From: Pyronema omphalodes
Lineage: Eukaryota > Ascomycota > Pezizomycetes > Pezizales > Pyronemataceae
Reading direction: 5' to 3'
Length of the DNA stretch: 64,000 nucleotides
Assembly (NCBI GenBank): GCA_024516155.1
Contig: JAJJXM010000027.1
Location: 1 to 64,000 of the forward strand
A program made the position numbers and the translations under genes. The notes beneath the pieces were generated by a model that saw nothing but the letters and a program-made list of their open reading frames with translations, did not search any database and was not told where the DNA came from. Of this stretch, positions 32,507 through 43,435 are shown in pieces (within the stretch, counting starts at the first letter, position 1; each line of letters begins with the position of its first letter).

Positions 32507-33737
32507 GGTGATTATTCATGCATGGCGTTTGGAGTTATTGCTTAGAAGAATGTATCATAATATAAAAGTCTTTGATGAAGGGTTTCTAAAAATTAATGTC
32601 CAGTATGTTCAATTTGGTTCAGTATTCTTTATTAATTCGAGCTTTGTCTGTTTTGGGAATCTTAAGTGAGGGACGACGGTGCGCCTACACCTCAATGGAC
32701 AGGGGTTTGACAAACAAGGTGCACATGAGGCCTACAAAGCGGCCCGTTCCGCAGCGAATGAAACCCTCGGAAGATGCCTGTGGAACACATCCGAAGTTTG
32801 CTGCCCGTAGGAGTGTCGAACATATCCGCATCGGATGCACTGTAGGCAAATATGTCATACGGGCCGTAACAGTAGTAATTCTCCTCAATAAGAGTCAAGC
32901 AGTTTGTCTGTAGGCTGTAGTCGGAAACTCGATTCAAAATCCAGCTACAGAAAGATGTTTGGCCTCGTATTGAAAGGACAAATCAAGTCCATCAAGAACT
33001 TCCTCATCCGTCACAGCACAGTTGTCCTAAATACATCTTAACCGACATCATAGCCGCAGCCGCCGGCGCATATCACACTAAGTGCCAAAGCCGGCAATAT
33101 ATATGAAGGGGGCTTGAGGTTGTAATACAGAATCATGTCCAATAAACAGAGGAATTCAAAACTGTGACTCATATTGCAATACTACTAGACCCGATTGTAT
33201 AAAATGCACATACAGAATAGATTAAAGTTGTGACCATTGAGATCACACTAAATAGAGGAAGCATATAGCTCGCCGGTTGGTGGCTGTACATCCTCTGCGA
33301 ATCTTTGGACTTTCAATGGAACATATTAGCGTAACTCTTTCAACGTCACGGAAGAACGTGCAATTTGGTCCTCCTACATACTGCCCCACCAAAACTTCAT
33401 GCACCGCAACCTCATGCACCACAGCCTCAGAATGTATTGCATGGCAGAGGTAGTAGGGATCATGATCTCAGGACAAGGATTTGTTTGCCACTATTATGTG
33501 CGATCACTACTATGCACCATACCATCGCATGTGCTTTTCGCGAAAGTTTTGTGAACACAGACCTATCATGAGACGTCTGGCGGTTATCACTGTTCAATAT
33601 GAGCTATTGATATGCGGTAATGCTGCAGCTGTGATTGTCAAGAGCATGTATATATTTATTCCCTTTTCTTTCTTCAGAATGCTATCTTTAACACTGTACA
33701 CCTTCACTTACTCAGACAGCAATACCCACAGCCCCTC
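32507..33737. other. Intergenic spacer with possible decayed coding segment
   Basis: On the - strand, 32692-33060 gives two adjoining frames with Cys/Tyr-rich wording (CLTLIEENYYCYGPYDIF; DEEVLDGLDLSFQYEA) separated by a frame change. It might be a broken small gene, but no family is recognisable. Short CACCGCAACCTCATGCACCACAGCCTCA repeats occur at 33400-33430. Nothing else is visible. Confidence 0.35.
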
Positions 33738-34946
33738 ATGGACCTCATATATTTCCAACCCCACCTAAAAGGATCTCACTCTATATTATTCCTCTCCACA
33801 ATCGTTCTCCTCCCCTCGATTCTTTTCCTCCGTCTATTATACCACTATTTCTTCTTCTCTCCCATTTGCAAACCCCGTCTCGTAACAAACCTGACGGAGG
33901 TCAACCCTCTCCTAGCCCGCGGCGCCAACCTCACTGCTCACCTCCTCTCTCGATCCCTTCCCAATCAGCGCCTAGTTTTCGCCTTCAACATTAACAACCC
34001 CTTCACTACGACCTCTCCCTCTTATCACAAACTCTTCTTAACCCGTCTTCACCCATTACTAAACCCCTCTCAATCCTCCTGGGACTCCCTAAATCTCCAC
34101 ATCCGCAACAATCTCCAAAACATCCTGGAACCAAATACCCACTCCCTAAAACTTTCTCCATTCATCCGTGAATTTGTCTTATCCACCACAATCCACATCC
34201 TCTTCCCTTACCACGATGTCTCCGATATTGACCGTTCTTCAATTGCTACATTAGCCGATACAATCCACCACACCTGGGTTCTCTCCAAGACTCCTGGTGC
34301 TGTAGATGCAGCATGCAGAGCCCAGCTTTCCGCAGCTGTATCTGCAGTCTTCCCTAATCACCCAGAAGAGGAAAATCCTCTTAACTTGATATTACCGGCT
34401 TATGAAACTCTCTGGAGAGTAGTGCTGAGGATGTGGGTGGAAGTTCGTTTTCGGTCCTCGGGGAAAGGTTGGAAGGAGGTGTTGAGAAGGTACCAGAATA
34501 TGCCATCAGGGGAAATTTTTACGAAATATCATGAGGGTGAAAATATTTCTAAGGCTTCTCTGGTGTCGGTGGAGGCGTTGGTAAAGGAGACATTGAGGCT
34601 TTATCCTCCGACGAAAAGGATTTATCGTAGTCTACCAACGGGGGAATTGGTGGCGGTTGATGTGGAGGGGATTCAGAGGGATACGGATTTGTGGGGAGAG
34701 GATGCGGAGGAGTTTAAGCCGGAGAGATGGTCTGGGGAGAAGATTAAGACAGAGGCTTGGTTACCGTTTGGGAGGGGGGTGTTTTCATGTCCGGCGGGGA
34801 GGGGGTTTGCACCGAGGTTGGTGGGGATATTGGTGGCGGCGCTGGAGGAGGTGGTACCTGAAGATGCGAGGGGTAATGGGATTCCGGAAACTGGGAGGTT
34901 GGGAAATGGAAGAGGGGATTTTGAGGATTTGGTAGTGGAGTGGTAG
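33738..34946 (+). CDS. Short, divergent cytochrome P450
   Basis: A single intronless frame of 402 residues, about 100 shorter than typical fungal P450s. An N-terminal hydrophobic anchor lies near residues 15-38 (ILFLSTIVLLPSILFL). The core landmarks are intact: an I-helix substitute PAYETLW near 220-226, the K-helix E284-T-L-R287 pair, PERW at 328-331, and the haem-ligand region FGRGVFSCPAG with Cys351. The usual AGxDT of the I-helix is replaced by AYET, which still leaves an acid-threonine pair. The protein is a membrane monooxygenase of unknown substrate. The missing length is in the B-to-H region. No biosynthetic partner genes are adjacent. The first half of the coding strand is pyrimidine-rich and the second half G-rich. 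Confidence 0.85.
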   Translation: MDLIYFQPHLKGSHSILFLSTIVLLPSILFLRLLYHYFFFSPICKPRLVTNLTEVNPLLARGANLTAHLLSRSLPNQRLVFAFNINNPFTTTSPSYHKLFLTRLHPLLNPSQSSWDSLNLHIRNNLQNILEPNTHSLKLSPFIREFVLSTTIHILFPYHDVSDIDRSSIATLADTIHHTWVLSKTPGAVDAACRAQLSAAVSAVFPNHPEEENPLNLILPAYETLWRVVLRMWVEVRFRSSGKGWKEVLRRYQNMPSGEIFTKYHEGENISKASLVSVEALVKETLRLYPPTKRIYRSLPTGELVAVDVEGIQRDTDLWGEDAEEFKPERWSGEKIKTEAWLPFGRGVFSCPAGRGFAPRLVGILVAALEEVVPEDARGNGIPETGRLGNGRGDFEDLVVEW

Positions 34947-35941
34947 GTGATGCGGATTGATGAAGATGGAGATTTGAATATTCAAAGGCTCGATTTGATT
35001 TCTTGCATTGCAAAGCATCATCTGTAATTAGGCATTTTGTTTCTGATACTTAATAGTCATTTTCTTCTTAAACCTCTGATACATTCAGTATACAAGCCAA
35101 AGCTATGTGACGTAAAATACTGTGTAACCGCTAATGACCAGGATCACGATCAAATGAGTCAACTGAGTCAACTCAGCCTGCCCCCACTGCAACATTCCTG
35201 AACGCCCCACAACATTCCTCAAGCACTGAGACATGCCTCAATACAGTACAAAAGTTCTCAAAAACCCGCAAAATTGACCATAATTCTGAAATGAGCAAAC
35301 TGAAGCCCGCCATAATAGGATGGAAAAGGAGTAATCATCAACGGAGTTAATAAAGCATTCAACAAGGCATCAGCGTCAAGACTTGTTATCCTTACCTATG
35401 CCTCGAGGGATAAGGTTATATGTCCCAAACGGATCTACAGTTGAACAATGACATATGAATCCTAAAGACCAGAGATGTATATCTGTAGTCTTGTATAGCG
35501 ATTTACTTTTGCATGGATTTTCGCTTAGCGTGCATGTGGGGCTACTCAAAAGGCAATGATTGCTGTTAAATATATAGCGTTGCTGCTTATTATTAACATC
35601 CTTAATGACAATGTTTGACATGAATGACACAAGAATAGTGTGCTGAACGAAAGAGGGAAAGTTCAAGTGAAGGTGGAGAACATAATCGATTGAAAGCGGT
35701 AATGATCTAAGTCCATGTGTTCTACAGAAAGAGATATACCCAATGTGGAAACTCCACCTCCAAGTATAAGTCACATCAACCCTATAAGTGTGTTCATGTA
35801 CGAGTGACCTGAGCCCTAAGTGTGGCTATGACACCGGAGCCCTAGGCGACTTTCAACATAGTGACAGGGTTATGAGAATCTTGATATCCCGACGACAGAT
35901 GCAATAGTAGTCCGAAATCAGCAAGTAGGCCAAGTAAACTG
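34947..35941. other. Gene-free spacer
   Basis: This holds a small GAGTCAACT tandem (about 35155-35175) and an AT-rich stretch. The frame at 35376-35774 (-) has no recognised product. It leads into a cluster of repeat copies. Confidence 0.5.
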
Positions 35942-36140
35942 ACGCAAAAAAAGGTCTGCTCCCCTCTAGAACAGGATTATTAGTCCTGCTTAATTTGGTA
36001 GGATTGGACCGGGAAGGCTTTTTGAAAATTGAGGCATTGAGAACCATTGATAGAAAGGAAAATAATGATAGAACTATGTATCTGTTCGGCTTTAACCAGA
36101 AATTTTAGGCTGGGCTTCTTACAAATTCCCTGGGAGATAC
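35942..36140 (-). repeat. Long interspersed repeat, partial copy C
   Basis: The segment starts ACGCAAAAAA (terminal word of the hairpin region in copies A and B). It continues through a weaker hairpin to CGGCTTTAACCAGA and GGCTGGGCTTCTTACAAATTCCC, matching one direct-repeat unit of copy A in the same orientation. It is truncated beyond about 36140 and lies immediately upstream of copy B in the opposite orientation. Confidence 0.55.
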
Positions 36141-36329
36141 TCCTTAGAGCGTATTGGTATTATTGGGACATAAGGCACCGATGGAGTGAAAAAGAACGGC
36201 GAAGAGCTTTGGGTGGAATTCAGTCCCTATATACCCTGTTCACCGGATTCCCGGAAAACGCTACAGGAAAATGCACATTGGTAGGAAACCTCATTCCAAA
36301 TTTTCCGGTGGAATTTAAATACAAAGTCA

Positions 36330-38065
36330 CGGCATACCGCCAGGAATGTGGCATGAAAAGTCTCCAGTGGCACTGTGACTACACATGATTTACGGATGTA
36401 TTGTACGCACCACGATAGAAGGAATACATACTTTCAGGAAGTCAGTAGGGAAATTTCTGTTACGGATAACCTGTGCAGGAGTCTGGGCACGGCTTACGTA
36501 CAGAGAAAAGATGGAAGAAGAAGCGAAGGCCACGCAATTACCAAATCAACGGAAAGCTTGGAAGCAACATCACTGCATATCATACCTTGTGATGACTAGC
36601 CTTGATTCAACGTATATGCTATGCCCTACGGGATGCCGTGGCCCATGAAATCAGCATATTATGTCATCAGGGCGTAAACCTTTTGAAAAAGCACTGATTA
36701 AAGTAACGCTATCAGGAGTATGATACACTCCATGCGATAACGTTGGCAACTTTGCATATCCATTCTGGTGATTCCGGTGAGGCAGCACAGATTCTGTCAA
36801 TATTATAATCCCAACTTTCCGCCCCATACCTTTGGGCTATGTCTTCCTTCTTCGTGTATCGTGAACGAATCCTCCGTATATCGACCATTCGCTTATGATT
36901 CTTTCTATCAGATGCTCGATTACGTTGTTATAAGTTGCCAACAGAAGATTGCGGATTTTAAGAAGCCCAGCGTTGTCTGGTTAAAGCCAAAATACCTTGA
37001 CATATGATACAATATTGCGCTGTATACTACCATATTCAGCCATATATTCATTATATGAGCGTCATTTATTATTTCCATATATTTACTTTGTACTTAGGCT
37101 GCTTTTCATCTAACGCTCGATTAAGTTACGAGTATCCCCAATTTGCCAACCGGGAATTGGGAATTTGGAGAGGCCCAGCGCTGCCTGGTGAAAGTCAAAA
37201 TCTGCTATTTACTTCCCTACTTATTTGCCATATATTTGCTTTGTACCCGCGTTTCTTTTTATCAAACGCTCGATTAAGCTACACGTATCCACAATGTCAC
37301 CACTTCAAATCAGACAACTGACAGTTCGGAACTTCAAGAAGTCCAGCGTCGCACCGTTGTCTGGTTAAAGCCAACACACTTTTTTTACCCCTATATCTTC
37401 CCCGAAAAACTTCATCTCTGCTCCCAATCCACTTGTAATTCTAATTGTATAGTTGAAGCTTGACTAACTTCTCTGCTTTAGCCCCCGTGGTCGGAAGAGC
37501 TGGGAGAAGTAGGCATTTTTTGCGTTGTGATGAGAGGGATGTTGAGATAGCCATGTGGCGTCAGCATGGTGCATCTAATTCTCAGAGTACTCTATAAATC
37601 ACAAGCTCCGCAAGTTGGCTGCTAGGCGTCATCATTCATAACGCAGACTTTAATCGATTACCGACTTCTGAGTATTACCGGTAGACTAAGGCAGCCCTTG
37701 CACCCTCTTGTGTGCTGGATATCAACTAGGACCAGGTCGTGTATTGCTATTCCCCTCGTCGCAGTCCAGGTGTTCGGAAGTTTTTAATTATTACACACGG
37801 TTATGATGGTGCACATACTTCTCACCAAAAATCCATTGGATGGTATTAAGCTGTATGGACGCCCGACGCCTGACGCATGCCCGATGATGATCATAGCGAG
37901 TGATGTGTCATGCCTAATAGTGATTCCTCGCGTGAAATCAAAGTTATTGAATTCTTCGTTGGGGCACAACACAGAAGGTGCTATGATGTTGATATCGCCC
38001 GAAAGGTCTGGGTTGTCGATGACTGATATTTGTGAATTGCGATATCACTCGGACGAACTGCTTTT
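36330..38065 (+). repeat. Long interspersed repeat, copy B
   Basis: This is collinear with the - strand of 6262-7800 over about 1.7 kb, by eye. It includes two direct units (about 37095-37200 and 37250-37375; a shorter related one at 36920-36995), each with TCGATTAAG...CGTATCC at one end and a GTCTGGTTAAAGCCAA-type end. A TTCTCTGC...GGGAGAAGT hairpin-like segment precedes ATTTTTTGCGTT (37515-37526). The right part ends GCGATATCACTCGG near 38056. Frames are broken throughout, so it is a decayed element. The left limit is approximate. Confidence 0.7.
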
Positions 38066-38463
38066 CAAGGCAAAGAACGAAGGAAGCAGGCATTAACTTT
38101 TCCGATTCTCATCTGTTGTCATAAATACCCCATGGCGAAAGAAGGTTAAACTTTGTATCACATTGTTGGTCAAAATTCGGTACCGGCTGAATTTAGATAC
38201 ATTATCTGGAGTGCGAATAGTAGAAATGTTGTCAGAACCTCTGATCATGGTTATGGTTATCTGGCTTGAACGCGGCGCGGGGACGTTGCACGGTGTTAGG
38301 GCATAACCTCATTTGTACATGATCATGGTATTATCTTTTAGCTAACTCTGATTGAATAATCCTAATCGTGTAACCAATACTGAGGTATCATAATCATATA
38401 CCCTATTTTAATCCAGCAAACCCTAATCATGGTATTAAACTCTACTAAATAATCACCTTCCTC

Positions 38464-40185
38464 TTATTTCCGTTTTACCATTCTCCAACACTCCATAGCA
38501 AAGCGCCTCTCCGTCACTGCTGCCGCAATTAGAAGTGCCAAACCCCCAACCGCCCCGGTAGCAATCTGCTTAATCATGCTGAGCTCCGATACTCCAGGTG
38601 CTCTCACAGCTGCCGCCGCTACAGCCGCCACAGACATAAGCACCGGACTCGGGAGTATTTCCCTCCATCCTTTGCTCCCGTCCTCAACTTTACCCTCCCC
38701 GTTAGCGAAGTAGCTTCTCACGAAATCCGCACTCCACATTATCCTCAACCCCATATTCACCGCATTCGCCGCAACCAATCCCTTCGCACCCATTTCCAAC
38801 GCTTTAACAAAACCCCAACCCGCCACACCAAATCCCACCGAGAAAACCCCCATCACCGCTGACTGTCTCCTCAAATCCGCAGCATTCGCGGCAGATTGCA
38901 CAAAGGCTTCTGTAACACCATTGACAGCAAGAAGGGGAATATAGTAGCAGTAACCTGCTAGTACGGCACCGGCTTGCGCATCGGCCCATCTCTTTCCTGC
39001 TAGTAGTTGAAGGGCCAGGGGAGCGAAGGGTGGACCGAGAGTGATGATGATGACGGAGAACAATAGGTAGAGACGAAGGAGTAGCTTCAAGGTACGCTGA
39101 GCAGCTGCCTTTCCCTCATGTTTAGGGGCGTCCTTCTCATCTTTCTTCGCTATGGTATTATCATCCACCAACAGCTTTGAAAAGAGTCCTCTAGCAGCCT
39201 CCTCTACAGGCTGAAGAACCATCCGTGCAACTAATCCTCCATAATTGGCAGCCAACGCATAAGTCCCCTGTTCCTCCAATGTCGTCAACCACGCCACCAA
39301 TAGTGAATCTCCCTGGGTTAAGACATGTTTAATAGCCGCCTGAACCCACATTGTGCCCGCCAGTCCTGTTAACTGCTTTTCAAACAACCCTCCATAATAC
39401 TCCTCCTTATCCTCTTTGGTAGTCGGGATTTGTCTCGGGTACGGAACTCCAAAGACAGCGGTGTAGACCAAGAAAAGCACCATGCCGTATCCAAGCTGTC
39501 CCAAGGCAAACCCAAGGGGTCCGATCTCCCAGCCCTGTTTAGCAAAGTAGATAGTCGTCCCACAAGTAAGAAGACAACGAGTTAAAGAAGCTGCTGACTC
39601 GGCTCCAGCTCGGAGCTTATACCTCAATCCCGCCTGTCCCAATGCAAACCCCGGTTCGGAAGCAAGCTCGAAAATAGTTGCTAGGACATATAATCCGACA
39701 GCTTCTTTTCCCCAGGGGAGCTGTTCAACTTCGCTGCCACGCAAGTAACTCCATCCTAATGCCCCGCTGAAACAAAGTCCGAGAGGAAGACAGAGTAACG
39801 CAAGATTGGTGATAATGATAGAGGAGTTTTTGGTATTTTGGGATTGTCGCTGTAATGCAGTGCGTAGGGATTCGCGGGAAAAGTAAAGGATTGAGATGGA
39901 GAGAAGCTCTAGTTGAACGGAGATACCTAAGAGTGAGGGACTGAGGTATCGGAGTAATAGATTGTTGACCAGGAAGGTGAGAAGCCGGGAAGAGATGGAG
40001 AGGAGGATCAGGTAGCGGGCACCAGCGGCGGAGGCTGCAAGGACATTGCTGCTACTTGCTGATTCGTCATTGCTTGGTGGTGATGTATTATCGGGTGTTG
40101 AGAGCTTCGACTTGTCCTTTACATCGGGTTCAGATTCTGATTGAGTTGGTTTCGATGGCCGTAAGGCGGGGGCGGGCTTCGACAT
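38464..40185 (-). CDS. RFT1: Rft1-type lipid-linked oligosaccharide translocation protein
   Basis: A single 573-residue frame without introns. After a disordered, hydrophilic N-terminus of about 45 residues comes a polytopic membrane protein of the Rft1/MOP flippase superfamily. Characteristic segments include GARYLILLSISSRLLTFLVNN, SREALR-like FSRESLRTAL, FELASEPGFALGQ, GDSLLVAWLTTLEEQGTYALAANYGGLVARMVLQPVEEAARG and YCYYIPLLAVNGVTEAFVQS. Rft1 is an ER membrane protein needed for Man5GlcNAc2-PP-dolichol to be used in N-glycosylation. Whether it flips the lipid itself is disputed. The length is normal for fungi, and no defect is seen. Confidence 0.95.
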   Translation of the reverse strand: MSKPAPALRPSKPTQSESEPDVKDKSKLSTPDNTSPPSNDESASSSNVLAASAAGARYLILLSISSRLLTFLVNNLLLRYLSPSLLGISVQLELLSISILYFSRESLRTALQRQSQNTKNSSIIITNLALLCLPLGLCFSGALGWSYLRGSEVEQLPWGKEAVGLYVLATIFELASEPGFALGQAGLRYKLRAGAESAASLTRCLLTCGTTIYFAKQGWEIGPLGFALGQLGYGMVLFLVYTAVFGVPYPRQIPTTKEDKEEYYGGLFEKQLTGLAGTMWVQAAIKHVLTQGDSLLVAWLTTLEEQGTYALAANYGGLVARMVLQPVEEAARGLFSKLLVDDNTIAKKDEKDAPKHEGKAAAQRTLKLLLRLYLLFSVIIITLGPPFAPLALQLLAGKRWADAQAGAVLAGYCYYIPLLAVNGVTEAFVQSAANAADLRRQSAVMGVFSVGFGVAGWGFVKALEMGAKGLVAANAVNMGLRIMWSADFVRSYFANGEGKVEDGSKGWREILPSPVLMSVAAVAAAAVRAPGVSELSMIKQIATGAVGGLALLIAAAVTERRFAMECWRMVKRK

Positions 40186-40444
40186 GGCGGACCTTGGGAG
40201 TGGTTGCCCCTGACAAGGTTGGAGGCTCTGCGGGAAGCCCAGCTATTTACGGCTACGTACGGTGACGTCGCTTCGCGAGCTTTGAAGTTTGGAGTGCTGT
40301 GTGTTAGTTGCGATTACTTCATAGAAACTAGCAATAGAGAGGCCCGCCGAAACGGAAACAGTTTCAGTTCTTATGTCTGAGTCTTGGCTATTGTACGGTT
40401 ACGTACAGTATGCACCAGAAAATGGTGGTCGTTGAATAAGCATA

Positions 40445-40798
40445 CAGTAAAACCTGTCTATAACGGTAGGGTCCGGAACGGGAAAATCTACCGGTATTCA
40501 AAGGAAACCGTTGTGAGGGAAGGGCTTGGCGCCAGTATGAGGTGCGAGTGATTGCATGTGACTAGTGAAGGCGGCGGTTTACGCTCCACCATCATGGCGC
40601 TATACCTGTTATGTACCTAGCCACGTCTTTAGCTCCACTTTTTATAACGGTACCCTGCAAAATTTTCGCGAAACTTTACCGGTACTCTTATAGCCCAAAA
40701 TACCGGTATTTCCCATACAAAACGGTCGGGACCGTGGAAAAGTTCCGGTTTTCAGAAGTTACCGGTGTAGGGAGAACCGTTATAGAGAGGTTCTACTG
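40445..40798. mobile_element. 354-bp MITE, Tc1/mariner (pogo-like) type with TA flanks
   Basis: The left terminus CAGTAAAACCTGTCTATAAC (then GGT) and the right terminus (reverse complement CAGTAGAACCTCTCTATAAC, then GGT) are inverted repeats of at least 23 bp with two mismatches. TA lies at both borders (40443-40444 and 40799-40800). The interior has several ACCGGT/CCGGTA words near both ends and no coding frame. It is a non-autonomous element in the 1.5-kb gap between RFT1 and the SR gene. Confidence 0.8.
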
Positions 40799-40800
40799 TA

Positions 40801-41741
40801 ACATTTGTGATGAATGACATCTTCCTTTCTCCTGGTTGGATTTAGGCCGTAAGTCATGCATCCTGCGATGCAGTGCGGGCCAAAGCTTAGAAATAAGAAT
40901 TAAAGCTATTCCCATTTCGGTGGGCAAATACTCTAATAGGGTTTTTACAGCGAAGGCTCTGGAAGCTCTTTTCTGGGTGGGTCGCGTGTTGTGCTTTTTA
41001 TTGTCAGACATGCAGTTTTTACAGTTTATGGGCGTCGCGTTGATGGGCTGTTTTGGGCTTGTTATGTTCTGGACAGATCACCAACAACTTAAAGCAAGAT
41101 ACGTGGCCAGTGCACAGTTCAAGGGCAAATTCCTGTTATTAACCTTGCACCAATTGTAAAACTACAGAACAGCCAGCTCTCAATGGCAATCACGTCCTGC
41201 AAATATGACATGTTTTTATGTCTTTGCTTTTTAACCTTCCGCCGTAGAACCGAAATCGCAGCAACTCGACAGAGGACATAAAAGCAAACCTGTTGATGAT
41301 CATACAAACATATCCGAAACCGATTTAAAAACAACCGAGGTGTAAAGTTTGACCGTCCGATTATTCGCCCGCTCGCCGACTCGCATCGAGATCGAAAAGG
41401 TTCGGACGCCGATCGAACTGCCACCTGATAAGACAAACTACCCAAAAAAAAAGACATGGACGAAATAAATTCTGAGCCTGAGAAAAACAAACTCATAACA
41501 GATGTGAAAGAGGAAATACGGTCCGCATTTTTGAGAAGGATAAGAACAGAGGTGCCCCGGTGGCTACAAACCACCGGCTTGAAGGTGCCGAGAAAGTAGG
41601 ATTGTCAACAAAAGCAACGAATTGATTATTTTCCGCCCTAGATTTTCTACCGCCGCCGTCTTGGATTCGACCATCATTAAGGACCAGACACTATGCCTTT
41701 TGCATTCGCGTCTTTCACACCTGACAAAGTAGATTCAGATT
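40801..41741. other. Intergenic spacer
   Basis: This holds overlapping frames on both strands (for example 40836-41159 +, 41119-41574 -) without a recognised product. No repeat structure was noted. Confidence 0.45.
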
Positions 41742-42805
41742 CTAATCAGCGAGATCTGCAGTGTCAAGATCATCCTCGTGATGAGGGGGAGGAGTTTCTA
41801 TTTAAATCAGTATTGAAATGACATAAAATTTTCTTTTTGAGAGAATATACCTTTGCGCATCTCACGATCGTCGCCGTTGGCAGGGAGAGGGCTACGGCTT
41901 CTGTCTCTGTCGACAGAACGGTCACGGCGAGGACGGTCAAGGTCATCATCTTTACGGGCAGCCGGGCTACGGGAACGGTCACGGCTGTCACGACGGTCCG
42001 CAGAGCGACGACGAGGAGAGTCGCGAGCGCCACGGGAGCGGGAGCGTCCGCGACGAGGAGGGGATCCAGCACGGCTACGGCGTGGGGGAGGGTCACGTCC
42101 TCCATCAAATCGCCAACTAGCAGAAGGAGGGGTACGGGCCCACTATGAGCTGTTAGTCAAGAAGAACATGAGCTTTTTTGGAGAAACCTCACCTCAATCT
42201 TCAAGTAATCATCACGCCCGATGCGGCGTCCGTGCATCTCATAATAAGCATCATCAGCATCACGACGAGATTCATACTCCACAAACGCAAATCTGTTTGA
42301 CCAGTGGGCGAAATCGAATAAGCTGAATCCTTTGACAATAGGTAGGGGTGGGTAATATAGTGAGACTCACAAGCGAGAAGAAGCGGTTCTTGGTGCTGGG
42401 ATATCGCAGCGAACAAGACGGCCATACCTGTTGATCCAGCGCGCGTCGGCGTCACGTTAGACTCGATCGAACTTATGTTGTAAAAACGACACGAAATGGA
42501 TGCCGCCGGCGAGGGAGGACGAGGATGACGGGGAGCAGGACGACGGCGTTGGCGAAGACGCGAACGATGAATACAGAAAGGGGAGGAATGGTAGGTTGTC
42601 CGCCGTGCGCAAGGGGGAGAAATCGACGACTGTTTTTAATCGATGAACCGTGAGGGTATAGTATTCATCTCGAGGGAACTGAAGGGATCGTGAGGGAGAA
42701 GGGTGGTTGCTATCTGTACCTCTCGAATTCGTAGGCAAGGTCGCGGGCGCGAGTTCCGTGAGAGAACCCCGTCACGTAGAGGGTAGTACCGCCGCGAGAC
42801 GACAT
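41742..42805 (-). CDS. SRP1: SR-type pre-mRNA splicing factor (Srp1-like)
   Basis: Five exons (42805-42720, 42427-42371, 42292-42193, 42142-41851, 41797-41742; introns 292, 78, 50 and 53 nt) encode about 196 residues. One N-terminal RRM is complete: RNP2 TLYVTGF, the [14 protein letters not shown] helix, [16 protein letters not shown]1 [23 protein letters not shown], and the sheet end YLKIEWA. This wording closely follows fission-yeast Srp1. The C-terminal half is an RS domain ([32 protein letters not shown]) ending [18 protein letters not shown]. It is a nuclear splicing regulator. The first intron is several times longer than other introns in the window. Confidence 0.92.
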
Positions 42806-43435
42806 GGTGAAAATATTAAAGCGACTATGGACGTGGAGCTTCTCGAGCTTGCGACGGTCGTTTGAAAGGGAAGGTGTTTGTTGGTGAGGTCGAAGTAAGA
42901 GAGGAGGTGTGTGTGAAGAGTGTAATGAAGACGGTTAGCGAGGCGATGAGAAAGGAAGAGAAAAGCTCCTAAGACGGTTGGGGTGTGTCATTGACCCTGG
43001 TTACCCGGATTAAAGAGCTTGCTGGGGTTGGCTTGTCATGTGACTATGGCTGCTCACTGTTTTGATTGGGGGTTAAGAATTGCCACGGCACAATGAAATG
43101 AACTCCGACTATCAAATAGCGAGGAAATATGGTTGGTGGTCGAAACAATTTGAAGAAAACATTATCGAGTGACATGAACCTTGCTAGGCAAAATAGGCGA
43201 AACAGAAACATACTATGAGCTAGAGCCGCTGCATTGGTCACCATGATGTCAACGCCGTTCGTGGGACATAAGGACTCGCCTCTAGTTACCATTCCCCCCC
43301 CCCCCCCCCCCCCCACTGAAAAAATAGCCCACGAAACATGTTTTTAAAAAGTTGTAAAGCCCATATGAAACATTCAGAAATTTTGAACCTACAAATCAAG
43401 CAAAACTCCGGGTGATAGCACAACTCTCATCAGCT
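42806..43435. other. Intergenic spacer with poly-C tract
   Basis: This is the promoter side of the SR gene and the 3' side of CSN3. It holds a 21-base poly-C run at 43294-43314. The GAGG-rich stretch at 42890-42960 is probably 5' untranslated sequence. No gene is visible. Confidence 0.5.

Noticed and set aside
32692..33060. Cys-rich frames on the - strand that might be a small secreted protein
   Set aside because: They need a frame change, have no signal peptide and no known cysteine pattern. Kept only as a note in the spacer entry.
41853..42326. Arg/Ser-rich frame on the + strand opposite the SR gene
   Set aside because: It looks like an RS domain on the wrong strand because RS codons (CGT, TCC, CGC, AGC) complement to similar residues. 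The spliced - strand model has a complete RRM.
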